From Chionis minor (taxonomy: Eukaryota; Chordata; Aves; Charadriiformes; Chionididae): a DNA stretch of 64,000 nt. The stretch is taken from the NCBI GenBank assembly GCA_013398295.1, contig VZSF01009888.1, forward strand, positions 18,989 to 82,988, read 5' to 3'. The notes under the pieces are model-generated. The model was not told the origin of the DNA, ran no database searches, and worked only from the letters and a program-made list of their open reading frames with translations. Positions 37,013 to 49,412 of this stretch are shown here, piece by piece (the first letter of the stretch is position 1; every line of letters starts with the position of its first letter). The translations under genes and the position numbers were made by a program.

Positions 37013-40000
37013 CCTCTCTGGGGTTAAATTAATTGGGGGGTTTTGTGGTGTTTTCCTTTCTACATATGCAAAATACCACAAGTGTAAATTTAAGCATGGG
37101 AATACAATTAATTTGGTGCTTTGAAGTGTTTAAAGTATTTGCTCTTTACTATTGCTATGTAAGCTTTGAATTTCTGTTTCTTAAATGCATAACTATATAT
37201 TTATCACAGCACTGTTGTAGTACGTTGGTTTAGAGCTTTATAAAATTAAAATTAGTATCATGTTAATGTGTACTACACTACTAAGATTTCAGGCTGTAGT
37301 TTCCTGATTATTTATTTTAAACCATTTTCCAACGATAGTGTGTTTCAAAATGTAAGATTTCAGGATAGGCCTTGCTTGTGCTCTGCTTATAAAGGGAGAG
37401 AAACCAGAAATGACCAACAGCCCTCAAGCCCTTAGAAGGAAAAGGTTTTCTTGGGTTTTGTCTACCCTGAAGAGTTTTGGTGTGTTAAATCCTGTGTTGG
37501 CCCCCTCGTTTGTTTTTGGTGCTGTATGCAGCATCATCTAGGAGACCCTGTCCCACTGCTGTCACGGTGTCAGCTCCAGGTATGGGCATTTGTGGGACAA
37601 TTGCATCATATCCGTTCATTATCCGCTGTCAAGGATGGATATCTAGGTATCTTTCTATGTATAAAGGAGAGGCTGTTAACTTCTCTGCCTCTTGCCACCC
37701 TATTTTCCATTCTCCTATTTTCAGATATAAAGCCTCAGCTCAACAAAATGCTTGAAGCTGCTGTTGGCTCTCGTGTTGGAATCCAGGCAGGGAGAAAAGC
37801 AGAAAAGCACACTGAAAAATACAGCTTGAGTCATTGTGGAAGCGGGGGAGGAACTTGAGACACCCTTTTCCTTTGGTTCCTGTGGCATTAGAATAATAAA
37901 AGGACAAAGTGACCATTGCCAGATGTGCAGGGAGGCTTGATAATGTGCAGGGATTGCTGCGCCGCCCTCCCGTTGCATCGGCTGTAATTCTGAGAGCTGG
38001 AAAAGGGAGCAGAGAAGTTGAGGGTTACAAAGCGAGGCTACTCCCCCACACATTTTCCCACAAGGAAAGGCATCCGCTTTGCCTAGGTGCTGCATCAGCA
38101 AAATCCGGGGCCCTGAGGGCTGTCTGTGGAAACAGGTCCCACAGGCTCTTCGCAGACCAGCGCAGAGATGCTCCCCATCTGGACTGCTCCTCTCTCCAGT
38201 TCAAAAAACAAACCACAGAACCAAAGCTGCTGCTACAAAGCGCAGCTACAGAATAAGTAAGTAAATGAAATCTAGGGATCAAAATTTAAAACTAACTAAA
38301 TGAAGGAGTGACAAGTGTAATATTAAGCTCCTTTCTGCCGGAGGTGGCGGGGTTCGTGTTAGGATAAAGGAGTCGGCGTCCTGTGCAGGCGGGCAGGCTG
38401 GGGCACCTGTGAACCTCCCTGCCCCGGGCAGCTGCGAGGGCAAAGGTGTCCTTTCCTCCAGACAGAGGCACTTTGGGCAGTACCGGGACAGACCAGACAA
38501 AGCAAATGATGTGCCCCACTTGGTGAAGAGGAATTTTGCTTCTTACTTTTATTAGATGATACTTAAGAAATTCCCCTGGGAATATACAGGGGTTTTTTTA
38601 TTGGATGTATTTTCCTCCAGTCTTCATCGGTAGGGTCTGGATCAGTGCTTTTTATGTTGCACGTACTGCCAGGTTCCCTCTCCCAGGGAAATTGAAATTA
38701 TAAAAGCATCCTTTGCATTTGTTTTTTGGTGGTAGGGTTTTGTTTTGGTTTGGTTTTTTCCCCAAAGTCTGAGATACTAAATGAACGCTGCCCTGTCGCT
38801 GTCAGTACGAAGTAATTACAACATTTCAATTTTCATAAACCAGCCTCTCCAATGTTTCTGGAAGAAATGCATTTGAAGCTGAAATAGAAGTGCACAGAAA
38901 GGATATTTTTACTAGAGCGAGTTATTTTAAATGCCGTGCAATTAGCTTATTTCCATATTGCCCATTTCATTTCAAATTTGCACTGATATTCTTCAAAGAA
39001 TGGTTTCTCATAATGAATTTATGACAGTTTTAGCTCATTCCACTTACGGGTCACTACATATTATATAGACATCAAAGTAAATGATTGCCCTGAGTATTAA
39101 TATTCGTTTTCTTCTGGATTCCATTAAAAATGGGTTTGGTGGAAGAAGTATTAATTTTCCCTCTGGTATTTAATTTTTAAAAATCCAGAAAATAAGTGGA
39201 TACTGTTAACAAATATTTTTAGCAATTCAGAAAAGAACATGAAAAGTAACTGTGCTCCAGATGTATTTATTCAGGCTAGACCTTGTTTCTGTCTTCACTC
39301 TCTGTTGAGTAAATCTTCATAGAGGTAGAATCTATTGAGAGGTAGAATGAGATGATTTATCAGGCTCTTGATGGATGTGATTTTTAAGTGGAAAGCTTGA
39401 AAAAAATGTTAATGATATTTCTTTCTAAGCCTATTAAAATAACAGTGTCCAGAAGCAACATGTAATTGCAGTCTTGCTAATGTTTGCTTGGGGAAAAAAA
39501 AAAATAGTAGTGAAGGTCTAATGCCTAAGAGCCTTCGACAGGTGTCAGGACCATGCAGTGTCCGTGGTGTAAAGGATTCTTGCAAAACCTGCAGAGATGT
39601 TCCTGTCACTTGTGGAAGTAGATCATTTTCCATACAGGTTGTGTTTTTTCCATGCCTGCATAGTTTTAATGGTGGGTTTCTGCTCGGGACTTTCTTTCCC
39701 TCACTGGGAAGTGAATGCTGTTGAGGAGGAGGACATGGAGCTGTTGCTGAAACAGAAGAGTCAGCAGTGATGGCAAGGTTGCTTGTTGGGAGTAAATTAT
39801 GCTGCTGGCTTTGAAATCCTCCACCAATAGAAGCTGCATTGCTCCATTTAGGGTCCTCTTAAAAGTCCTGCTCTCCCCTCACTGTTAGGCGCCGGTTGAA
39901 AACTGCCTTTGACAAGGAAGTCCTTTTTCACAGCAGTCCAACCTAGGACCTAAACTGCAAAACTTAAAGCGTTGCTGCTTGTTGGATGAAATGTGTCGGA

Positions 40001-42925
40001 TTTCTCCAGACCACATCATCCAGGGTTTATAAATGTCAGCATCTGAAGCCCAAGCTGGATGCTGCTGTGGTGAGCTCTGGCACTGGCAGGCGAATGGGCA
40101 TGGTGATGTTTCCCCCTAGACCCAAGTACAGTGTCCCACCAGCAACCTTGAGCTTGTGGGTATTTCTCAAATCCTCTCATTATCATCATTCTTGCGCTTG
40201 AAGTTGTCAAGGCCATGGGCATTGTGTGTATATTCTGGGCACGCAACTGTCAATGCTGTATAGAAATATATACTACTTCCTATAATAGTTTATCACGCGC
40301 TTTGTGGTAAACCAGCCTGAGTTGCAGTGCTGCCAACATCAGCCACTTGAAAATGAGTCAGCTGACCAAAATATATAGATTCTGTATAAAATCTGATATT
40401 TAAAAACATCATACATAAAGCTCTGGAAACTTTTGATTTAAGTGTTCTTCCATGATTGTGAGGGCTGGGAACCTGTTTTGCGCCCCCCACCCCTTTTTTT
40501 TTTTTTAGACCTGAGATTCTTTTTTATTCTTTTTATTGGTTTTATTATCTCAAAACTTGAGGAACTGAAGCTTTAAGAAAAGATGAGCAATAAGACTTTT
40601 GAAAGCTATCAACAATAGAAACGCTCTGTATCCTCTGTATTGGTACTTGCTTTTCAGTGATTGCCTGGTAGGTGTTAATTATTAATTCTGCTATTTTGGA
40701 ATAGAGGATAAGACAAGATACAGGCAAAAATGAACACACAGAAATGCCTAAAATCATCAAAAGTCACTGTTGCAGAATAAAGCTGGCAAATCCAGGCAGC
40801 TGTGCTGACTGCTAGCCTGAGAGTCCTGGGGTGGGAGTACTGCTGACCACTGGCAAGCTGTGGTGACCTCCTGCCTCCTTTTGATAGCCGCGACATAGAA
40901 TTCATCCTTCTATCTGTTCACATTTAATTATAGATGGTATTTTATGGGTTTGCTCAAGCTTTCATTTCAGCCATAGACCTCCTTCAATTGAGACAGTTGT
41001 GGAGAAAACATAGGGCCCATCATCACATATCTGGTGAGATGCTAATTTCAGACTAGTTAAGTACGCAGAGGTAACAAATTTATCCATAAATACTTCGTAG
41101 CCTTAGTGATCTCCCAGTTCTAGTTTGAATACAATATCGCACCTGGAAAAGAAAGTTTCAAGGTGCTGAGAGATGGGATGTTCCATTTTAGACCCTAAAC
41201 CAACACTGAATTTATTAATTCTAATCTATTTAATATGAGGTGGTGACCTTGCAGGGGTGGGACATTCAGTGTTGGTTTCAGGCAAATCCTTCTTATAGTC
41301 AGTGTGGTTTTGCTGTAACTTGTTTATACGGTGGTTTGCTTTGGTTTTTTCAGTGGAAAAAGTGTTTTCTTGCGTGAACTTCCCTAACTAATGTCTTAAA
41401 GACTAGTTAAAAGAGATGAAGTCAGTCAAATGAACTGTTGTCTGCTGTACATAAAAGATCCTCACCACCCAGTTCTTGGAATTTAATGCTCTGCAGTGGC
41501 TGGACTCCTGTGATAGATGTTTCCTTCTGTCTCTTTTTTCCTTTTACCTTTATCCTGTATTTTTTTGGCCAATGCCAACACTTTGATCCCATGGTCTGTT
41601 TATAGAGAAAAGGTATCTTTAAAGTGGTTTCAAGTAGCTGGAAGCTCAGCTTGCTCACACTGAATTATGATGGCTTTGTATAGATTTGGAGAGCAAACCT
41701 AAAGGCAAGGACTGACCATTGTGAAAGGATGGGATTTGTTCATGTTTTTAGGGAAGAGATTGCTTCTGCTGTGTTCTGAGGCTGGCGATAGCTGGTTTGA
41801 TCACAAACACAGCGAAACGGATGACACTTGACAGCTCTCCAGTGCAAAGCAGACCTCAACATCCATGCTGGATGTCTCTCTCAAGTGGAATTTAATGCAT
41901 TTTGAGCGACAGTCAAGAAAGGTGGCATCTTCTGTGGCCAGCAGAACTGCTAGAGTGAGTACAGTCCAAAGCCCTGAAGACAAATCTGCGTTAGCGGCTG
42001 CTGAGTGCAAGCGGGAGTTAAACGACCATCCTAGGAAGAGGCTGGAGGGGTAAAGGAGGAAGGGAAAAACATGAAAGCTGGGCAGAAAAGGGAGAAAGGA
42101 GCAGAAACACTACAAGGAGAGCTAAAAAGAGGTTCAGAGGGCTCTCTGCAACCCTGAACTTCTCAGCTTGCCCTAGTTGAGGAGAGGCATCTTTGCTGTA
42201 AGTGGTGTGGCTGCCTTGATGAGACACACACCTCATTACTGACGCGTAGGAATACAGCTGGGTTTCGTTCAGCAAAGGCAGCATACCACTACCCAACATT
42301 TTACTTGGCATTAAATCCACATAGTGGTAGCTGAGGGCACTCATCAGCTCTAAAAACAATTTTGATGTGGCATTTCAGATGTAGGCGGGAGCTTATTCTT
42401 AGTGTTTCTTTTCAGGTGTTTTGTGAGGGGTCTGGTGATTTTTACGTGATCTCTCCCAGTTTAATTCCACTGGGATTGCTGTGGTCAGACACAGTGTTGT
42501 CCTGTAGGAGATGGGTCAGGCCCTGTGTCTCACTGCTTCCCTCTGTACCTCTGGATGTCTTACTGGCCATACTGGGACGGAGCCTTTCAACAGGCAGATC
42601 TGCACGTTTGCCATTAACAGCATGTGATAACAGAACATTGCATAATCTAGATTTGTCATTATTTGAAAAACAGGGGTTTTAAACTTGTTTTTTCAAATGA
42701 GCGTTTTCAGTTTGGAAGTTGCTGCTTTTCTGTTAAAAGCCCTATTGCTCCTGTGTTACAGGATTGGAAAAAGAGAAGCTCCCAATCCATTTTGCACCAT
42801 TGTTGTTTTGAAATGCTTGCATTTTGTCCCCTTTTTTACTTAAACCAGGCATTTTTTTTCTGCTGTCTAATCCACACGAGACTTTCACTACCTAAATCAT
42901 TTTTAGTGTGGGTGTCCGTCCCCGT

Positions 42926-42958
42926 CCCCCCCCCCCCCNNNNNCCGCCCCCCCCCCCC
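42926..42958. repeat. Poly-C tract interrupted by a 5-N gap
   Basis: Long C homopolymers flank five N at 42939-42943 and contain a single G. The true length is unknown. On the other strand this is a G-run capable of quadruplex formation, a usual cause of assembly gaps. Confidence 0.9.
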
Positions 42959-43656
42959 TTCTTGGTTATTTAGTAAGAAGTGTAAAAAAAAAAAAGCCAA
43001 CTTTAGAAGCAACATACACTAGAAGATCCAAGAGCAAGGAGTACTTGCAGGAATAAAAACTGGATCAGGAGAGCAGTAATTATTTAACTAATTTTCAAAA
43101 AGACAATACATACTGTACTGAATGAGCATGAAATCCTATTTTCCTGTTTCAGTAGTCGCTGCTTTTGTTAGGTTTTCCACCGTTAGGCAATTGCATGCTT
43201 AGATGGTTATTGAGCAGGAATGTTTTTTACCACTGCAGCAGTATTTTTGTCTTTGCTTCCTTGATATTTTCATCATGCTTCATCACAATATGTGAATGAA
43301 GTTGGTAAATATTTAAAATTTGCTGTGGAGAAAATGATGATATTTTGCATGAAACTGAAACTGCAGTGGACATTTTTAAGTGGATTTTTCTTTTTTTTTG
43401 GCAACTTTTAGGGAAATGAAGGGTCTCTGCAGGGGCTGGGCTACCCAGGCATTTTATCAGCTTAGTCTTGCTGGAGCAGTGCTGCAGTGAAGGCCGCACG
43501 TGGGCAGAAGACATCCTGATTTAATGATGTCTTCTCTAGAGAAAGTGGAATAGAACTGGGGATGGCTGTTGGGGAAGCTCATTAGCTGTATTAATGGGCT
43601 TGTTGAGCTCTTTAGTCTTTAATTACTGCATGCTTAGGGTAACAGGCTTGGCAAAT

Positions 43657-43677
43657 CCAGGTCTCCCCGAGACCTGG
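43657..43677. repeat. Perfect hairpin, 9-base arms
   Basis: CCAGGTCTC, three C, then GAGACCTGG: perfect arms, GC-rich, with a 3-base loop. No downstream T-run or RNA gene context was seen. Confidence 0.75.
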
Positions 43678-44548
43678 CGTGAACTCAGAGGGCGCTTGCT
43701 TGCTGTCCTGCTGCTGTGCATTTCAAGACCATTGGGAAAGGTGGCAAGGTTCCTCAGCCTACGTTGGTCCACCTTGCCAAGGGGGTTTGCTGGTGCTGGG
43801 ATGGCCGCTGCAGAGGTCTCCAGGGAGGTGTGAAGCCGTGGGGTGATCGGTGGGGAGGAGGTGAATGAAACAAGAGGAGGGGATTTATTGCTGGTGGTGG
43901 GTGAAAGCAGGGGTCGTGTAACCTACACACACAGATAGGGTAGACCGATGACGTTCCTGGTGTTCTTGAGATGTTGCTGGTGCCTTATACAAACCTCCCT
44001 GAAAAAAAAGAAACTAGAAGCGTGATAGACTTGTGAAGGGGAAGGGGATAGATATAAATGTAATGTTTTTACGATATTGAAATATATTTGGATATTAAGT
44101 GAAATTGGAGGATTTTTTTTTCTTTTTCTAAATGCAAAACATTTTCAATTATTTTTTTATATAAGATGCCTGGGGCATCGGTTAGGCACTTGCCAAATAA
44201 AGTCAGCATAAACAATTTTTAATCTTACAAAGTTGAAGGTGGCAGCTTGTGCTCCTGTTTCAAACAGAGGGATGGAGGCTGGAGTTGGGACTGTGTGAAC
44301 GGCTGGGGTTCGCATCAGCTCTGCAGCAGTAAACTCTGTCTCTGGCAAGCTGTGGGGCACTGCTGATGCTTTTGGATTGCTGCCGGTTCAGGCTAGTTGG
44401 TGTGACATTCCCTATATCGGATGTCTCCAGCTGAACTACAAATGCTTCAGTCATCTCTAAGGATAAAACGATGAGTGTATCTCTCCATCTCAACTATGTG
44501 TGCTTAAACCTGGGCTGGAAGGGGCTCCCACCCCTTGACTCCTCCACA

Positions 44549-44566
44549 CCCCCCCCCCCCCCCCCT
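44549..44566. repeat. Poly-C tract followed by an N
   Basis: A C homopolymer, two T and then one N at 44568. As at 42939, base calls here are unreliable. Confidence 0.85.
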
Positions 44567-46339
44567 TNTAATTTCACTTTTCAACTTCAGTTGTTCCCCT
44601 TCGCTTTTGCAGATAGTTGAGACCAGCTGCTCTGCAGGCAGCTGAGGGATTCAAGTCCATGTATTGGAAGAGATTTCTGCATTTCAACTGTTGGAAAGAG
44701 GAGAAAATTGGATTGGGAGGAGGGGAATCAATATGAGATTATAACCTTCAAGGTTTTGTTTGGTATTTTTTTTAAGTAAAAAGAAAAGAAAAGTCAGGGA
44801 GGGGGGAAAAAACCAGTGAAAATAAATTTTTGTTTGTAAAAGATGGGCAGATAATTCGGGTTCTTGCGCATACAGAGGACGATGCAGTTTGAAATTCCGT
44901 GTAGGTACGTTATGAAATCTCCTGTATACATGAATATTTTTAATGTGGAGCACTAGTTTACACAGATAGCGAAGTAATACTGAACTAAGCTAATATGCAG
45001 CTTACTGAACAGTCTCGTATTTGTTTTCACTGGGAAGAAACCCTTTTTTTGGCTTTAAATTGTTTGCTCCTTGCTCCTGCAAGAAAAACTATTTGAGTTC
45101 AAACGCAGCTCTCCGGTGCTCTGCTTTCATCTCCCACACTTGATCTGCACAAACTGTGCTGGCTGCGTATTTCTGCTTGCCTCTTTATCTAATATGTAAT
45201 CTTTCCATGGGATAGCATCAAAGACAGGTGGTTTTAAATAAAATAAACAAGCTGCTGGATAGTCTATGCATGGGAACACAAACCCAGTGCTTTTTAATAA
45301 AGTAATAATATTGTATTGGGGTGTGTGTATATATATATTTAAATATAGTTCATATTACAGCAACACCTGAAGGCAGTAGTCGGGAATCAGAAGCAGCTGC
45401 TTTGCCGGTGAACACAGCAAAAGGGGGCTCATATATTGCAAATTCTTCCCCAAAGTTTCATCCAAAACAGCACTTTTATTACAAAATCCATATACTTCCA
45501 GGCAAGCAATCTGGAGGTAAGTTTCCAAACCCCAAGGTATAAAATGAAAGGCAAATGCTGGAGAGAGGAAAGGCATGGTATGCAGCAGTGCCATGTACTG
45601 CCATCCTCTTCCCCCAGTATTTGGATGTCAGACTCCACAGTGTGAGGGGGTGATTTGGATGGGAGTGGGAGGCACCATGCCATCAAACTGTCCTTTTCCC
45701 TTGACTTTCTTCTTTCCGTTAGCCATTCAGGGAGATGAAGCTGTTGTGAGAAAGAAGAGGGACAGGTTTGATGGTCAGGTGTGGTGGAAACCAGGGGATG
45801 ATTTCAGGGTTGGAGAGATGCTGGTAAAGTCATACTTCTGCCAGTGAAACGCTGCAGGTTTGCCAGATCTCTCTCTTTTTAGACTTGGAGAGCATGTAGG
45901 AAATTGTTGCCTTAACAAGCAAACCTGAGCTAAACATAGGAAATCCTCAGCCTTTCCAGGTGACTGGTGGGGCTCTGAAATGACTGGCTTCAAGTTGCTT
46001 CATATTCTCTAAGAGTGAGTCAAGGTCAAAACGTGCTTTATTTTTTATAAAGTCTTGGCTGGATGCACAAGTTTAGCAGCTTCTGTATTTGTGGGATTTG
46101 TCTGGAGGTCTCTCTGCTCTCTAAGTCACTCTGTCCTGCCCAGCTTTTCCAAAGATTAACATCCGTATGGGAAGGCTGTCTCCAAAGCAGTGTTTACACT
46201 CATTTCCTTCCTAGGGAAAACATTCAGCAGCGAAGCAGCACCGTGGAAGTGGTGATGGCAGATGCGAGGAGACGGTGGCATGTATTTCCAAAGTACAGCT
46301 TGTTCCTAGTGGGTTGTGTATTGAGTTTTCTGCATCCTC

Positions 46340-46378
46340 TTTTGAAGAAGAAAAAAGAAAAAAAAAAAAAAAAAAAAA
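46340..46378. repeat. Poly-A tract
   Basis: An A-rich segment ending in about 20 consecutive A. No upstream retroposon body was recognised. Confidence 0.8.
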
Positions 46379-47412
46379 GGCAAGAGGTCTTTTACTAAGC
46401 TAAAGGCATTGCTCAGCCTTGCAGCAAACCCAGCTGGGGATGGCCACCAGCCAAACCTTTGCTAGATGCAGCCTGCACACCATGTAACTACTCTAAGAAT
46501 AGCCCTGGTGCTCTTTCAAAAAAGCCCTCCAAAAAAAGATTTTAGCAATGCATTGTCTTCATCCCTGTTGTAAAGAGGTGAAGTTTGGAGGGCATTTTTT
46601 CCCCCCCACGACAGTGTCCATTGTTTTGCCTGTGCCTGCAACGAGCTATCGCTAATGCTGAGAAATATTTTCGGACTTAATGCAGTGAGTCAGGGCTTAG
46701 CCATAAATTGGTCATGGGATAGAAAGGATACAGATTGTCTGTTACCCAGTGTCTAGTTTCAGCAATTTCAGAAACACGAGCAATTTCTCAACTGATGTTA
46801 ATTAGACTCATAACTCTTTATGAGATGATCTAAGGCAAGGATTAATTATGAAAGTTTCTTGGTGTTAGAACATGTTTCTTTAGTTAAAGTTTGGCATGCT
46901 TTCATTTTACGATTAGCATGAAAGAATTTTCTTCTGTTTAAAAATCCCTAAATACACCATTCAATCTTGCTATGTAAATGACCATATTTATGAGTTTATC
47001 GAAACAAATCTAGCTGTTAAATGGCAAAAACACATACAACGCCCAAGTGCTGACAGCCAATTCAAAGGCTCATCAAGTTGGACTTGCATACTCCTCGTAG
47101 GCTTGGTTGTATTTTGGACGCTGTTCTTCTGGCTGAACTTGATTTTTCACTTAAATAAAACTCACTGTGGGTTATTTTCCTATCTTTATTTAAAAAATAA
47201 GTGACCTAACAAAGTGTCCTTATACATTTCTCCTTTTGTCTCCATACCCAGGGGACTTTCCAGGCCAGCTCTGTGGAGTCCTGATGGAGATGGGGATCCA
47301 GTGGTCCCATATTAAACCAGCCTGTGGTTTGTTGTACCAGGCTCTCGACTCTGAGCCTGTAGCCTGAGCTTTGAGGTGTGTGCTTACTAAATCTGAATAT
47401 TTTTTTATTGCC

Positions 47413-48089
47413 ATGCCACCACCCTCCTGGGTGCCTCTGTACAACAGGTATGAGGCTCTGGATATGGAAGGCCAGTCAGTGGATGATGACATGGATGACA
47501 GTCCATCTTCACCGGAGGTGCTGCCAAGGTCAAAAAGGCCTACCCCCTCTATTATGACCACCTCCATGAGGAGGAAAAGACAGGTTATAGTTGTAGGTGA
47601 CTCCCTTCTGAGGGGAACACAAGGTCCAATATGCCATCGAGACCCTTCACTTAGGGAAGTTTGCTGCCTGCCTGCCTGGGGCCTGTGTTAAGGACATCAC
47701 TAGGAAACTTCTTAGCCTGGTATGGCCCTTGGACTAGCATCCAGTGCTGCTCTTCCATGTGGATGGCATTGAAGCGCATAGTCCAAGGGCAATCAAAAGA
47801 GACTTCAGGGCTTTGGGACAGTTGGTAAAGGAATCCAGAGCACAGGGTATGTTCTCCTCTCTCTCCTCCCAGTTGCAGGCAGTGACATTGGAAGAAACGG
47901 ATGAGCCCAGTCTATTAATATGTGGCTCTGTGGGTGGTGTCACTGCCACAATTTGGCGTTTTTTGATAATGAGATGGCCTACATCCATGGGATGGCTTGC
48001 TGGCATTAAATGGGGTTCACCTTTCTGAAAGGGGCAAGAGGGTCTTTGCTCACAAGCTAGCGGGGCTCATTGCCAGAGCTTTAAACTAG
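47413..48089 (+). pseudogene. CR1 ORF1 remnant with SGNH/GDSL-esterase-like domain
   Basis: CR1 ORF1 products carry a C-terminal esterase-like (SGNH hydrolase) domain. Here the nucleophile block is intact as VIVVGDSLLRGT (GDSLL at 47596-47610), followed by a segment with IKRDFRALGQLVKESRAQG in another frame and ending with LNGVHLSERGKRVFAHKLAG in a third frame, closed by TAG at 48087-48089. At least two frameshifts break the gene. The usual Asp of the DGVH catalytic block is Asn (NGVH). The N-terminal part of ORF1 is missing. No product is expected. Confidence 0.88.
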
Positions 48090-48308
48090 GCTTGAGGGGG
48101 GCAATACCAGGCTTGCCTGTGACAAGCTGTGGGACAACAGGCAACAGTTAGAGGGACAGGGTGCTAGCGAGGGCCCGCAGCCTGTTGCTCTGAGTTGTGC
48201 TGCACACTTTAAGTCTTACAGAGATGAGCCAGGTTACAGGAGCCAAAAGGCAAACATCAGTGAAATACCTCAAAGAAATTAAGGGTTCTTCCCTAAGAAG
48301 GTAACATG

Positions 48309-49034
48309 GCCGAGAGCCCAGCTGAAGTGCCTCTATACCAATGGACACAGCATGGGAAACAAACAGGAGGAGCTAGAAGCCACCATGCTGCTAGAAAGCT
48401 ACAGCCTGGTTGCCATTACTGAAGCCTGGTGGGATGAATCCCATGACTGGAGTGCAGCTATCGATGGCTGCAAGCTGTTCAGAAAGGTCAGGTGAGGATG
48501 GAAGGGCAGAGGTGTTGCCCTGTACATCAAGAAGTGGATAGAGTGTGAAGAGCTGCCTCTGAAGAATAGCCAGGAACAGCTTGAAAGCCTATGGGTAAAA
48601 ATTAGAGACTGAGGCAACAAAGGGAGCCTGGTGGTTGGTGTCTACTACAGGCCTCCTGATCAAGCAGAGCCTACTGACAAAGCCTTCTTAACTCCAACTA
48701 TGGGAGGCATCACGCTCACAGGCTCTCGTCCTGCTGGAGGACTTCAACCACCCCAATGTCTGATGGAAAATTAGGATGGCAAGCTTTATAGGCCATCCAG
48801 GAGAATCCTGGAGCACATTGAAGATACCTTCTTAAGCCAGGTAATAGCTCCACCAAAGGGGATGAGATACTGGACCTCATAGTCACCAACGCAAGTGAGC
48901 TAATTGGTGAGGTCGAGATGGAAGGCAGCCTGGGCTGCAGTGTTCATGTGCTGATGGAGTTCGCGCTCCTGAGGGATGTGGGTCAGGCAAAGAGTAAAGT
49001 CAGGGCCCTGAATCTTAGGAAAGCAAAATTCCAG
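48309..49034 (+). pseudogene. CR1 ORF2 endonuclease-domain remnant
   Basis: Translation gives LKCLYTNGHSMGNKQEELEA, then LVAITEAWWDESHDWSAAID, GVALYIKKW, LVVGVYYRPPDQAEP and EDFNHPNV, corresponding to the APE-type endonuclease at the start of CR1 ORF2. The frame is broken by TGA at 48493-48495 (probably a decayed CGA), 48610-48612 and 48761-48763, plus indels. The Glu of TEAWWD and the Asn of the DFN block remain, but the late SDH block reads SVH. The reverse-transcriptase part that should follow is deleted. Confidence 0.88.
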
Positions 49035-49412
49035 GCTGAGAGAGCTGGGAGAAGAGCCTAGAGAAGAGGCGGCTCCAGAGACCGTATTGCAGCCTTTCAG
49101 TATTTAAAGGGGGCCTACAGGAAAGACGGGGACAAACTTTTTAGCAGGGCCTGTTGTGATAGGACAAGGGATGATGGTTTTAAACTAAAAGAGGGAAGAT
49201 TTAGACTAGGCATAAGGAAGAAATTTTTTACAAGGAGGGTGGTGAAACACTGGAACAGGTTGCCCAGAGAGGTGGTAGATGCCCCATACCTGGAAACATT
49301 CAAGGTCTGAGCAACCTGATTGAGTTGAAGATATCGCTGCTCATTGCAAGGGGGTTGGACTAGATGACCTTTACTGGTCCCTTCCAACCCAAACTATTCT
49401 ATGATTCTATGG

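Larger units (their letters stand above)
34537..47409. other. Long intronic stretch, no gene or transposon recognised
   Basis: Mostly AT-rich. It contains a 20-base palindrome (35676-35695), A-tracts with a short tandem unit (36949-37012), a slightly CpG-richer zone (37950-38480), two poly-C tracts with Ns (42926-42958 and 44549-44566), a perfect hairpin (43657-43677) and a 20-A tract (46359-46378). Frames such as 37451-37858, 37721-38101 and 37909-38256 overlap on both strands and have no family match. Confidence 0.5.
47410..49412 (+). mobile_element. CR1 LINE, 5'-truncated and internally deleted
   Basis: A 2.0 kb copy runs from within ORF1 (PPPSWVPLYNRYEAL at about 47413) through the start of ORF2 and ends in a CR1 tail with 'ggttggactagatgaccttt', 'actggtcccttccaacccaa' and attctatgattctatgg. 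Full CR1 elements are about 4.5 kb. Here the sequence passes at about 49030-49040 from the end of the ORF2 endonuclease region (ALNLRKAKFQ) straight to the 3'-terminal CR1 segment (caggctgagagagctggga onward), so the whole reverse-transcriptase domain is absent. ORF1 and ORF2 remnants both carry frameshifts or stops. The element is dead and lies in sense orientation within the C1orf21 intron. Sequence at 47240-47409 may belong to it but I cannot confirm that. Confidence 0.93.

Noticed and set aside
37451..38256. Several overlapping frames of 100-135 codons on both strands
   Set aside because: Frames are long because the local AT content is lower. None has a domain and they overlap each other on both strands.
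46340..46378. Poly-A tract as the tail of a processed pseudogene
   Set aside because: Nothing coding-like or retroposon-like was recognised upstream, so I treat it as a simple repeat.
47240..47409. Possible further 5' extension of the CR1 ORF1 remnant
   Set aside because: I could not align it to CR1 ORF1 with any confidence, so I start the element at 47410.
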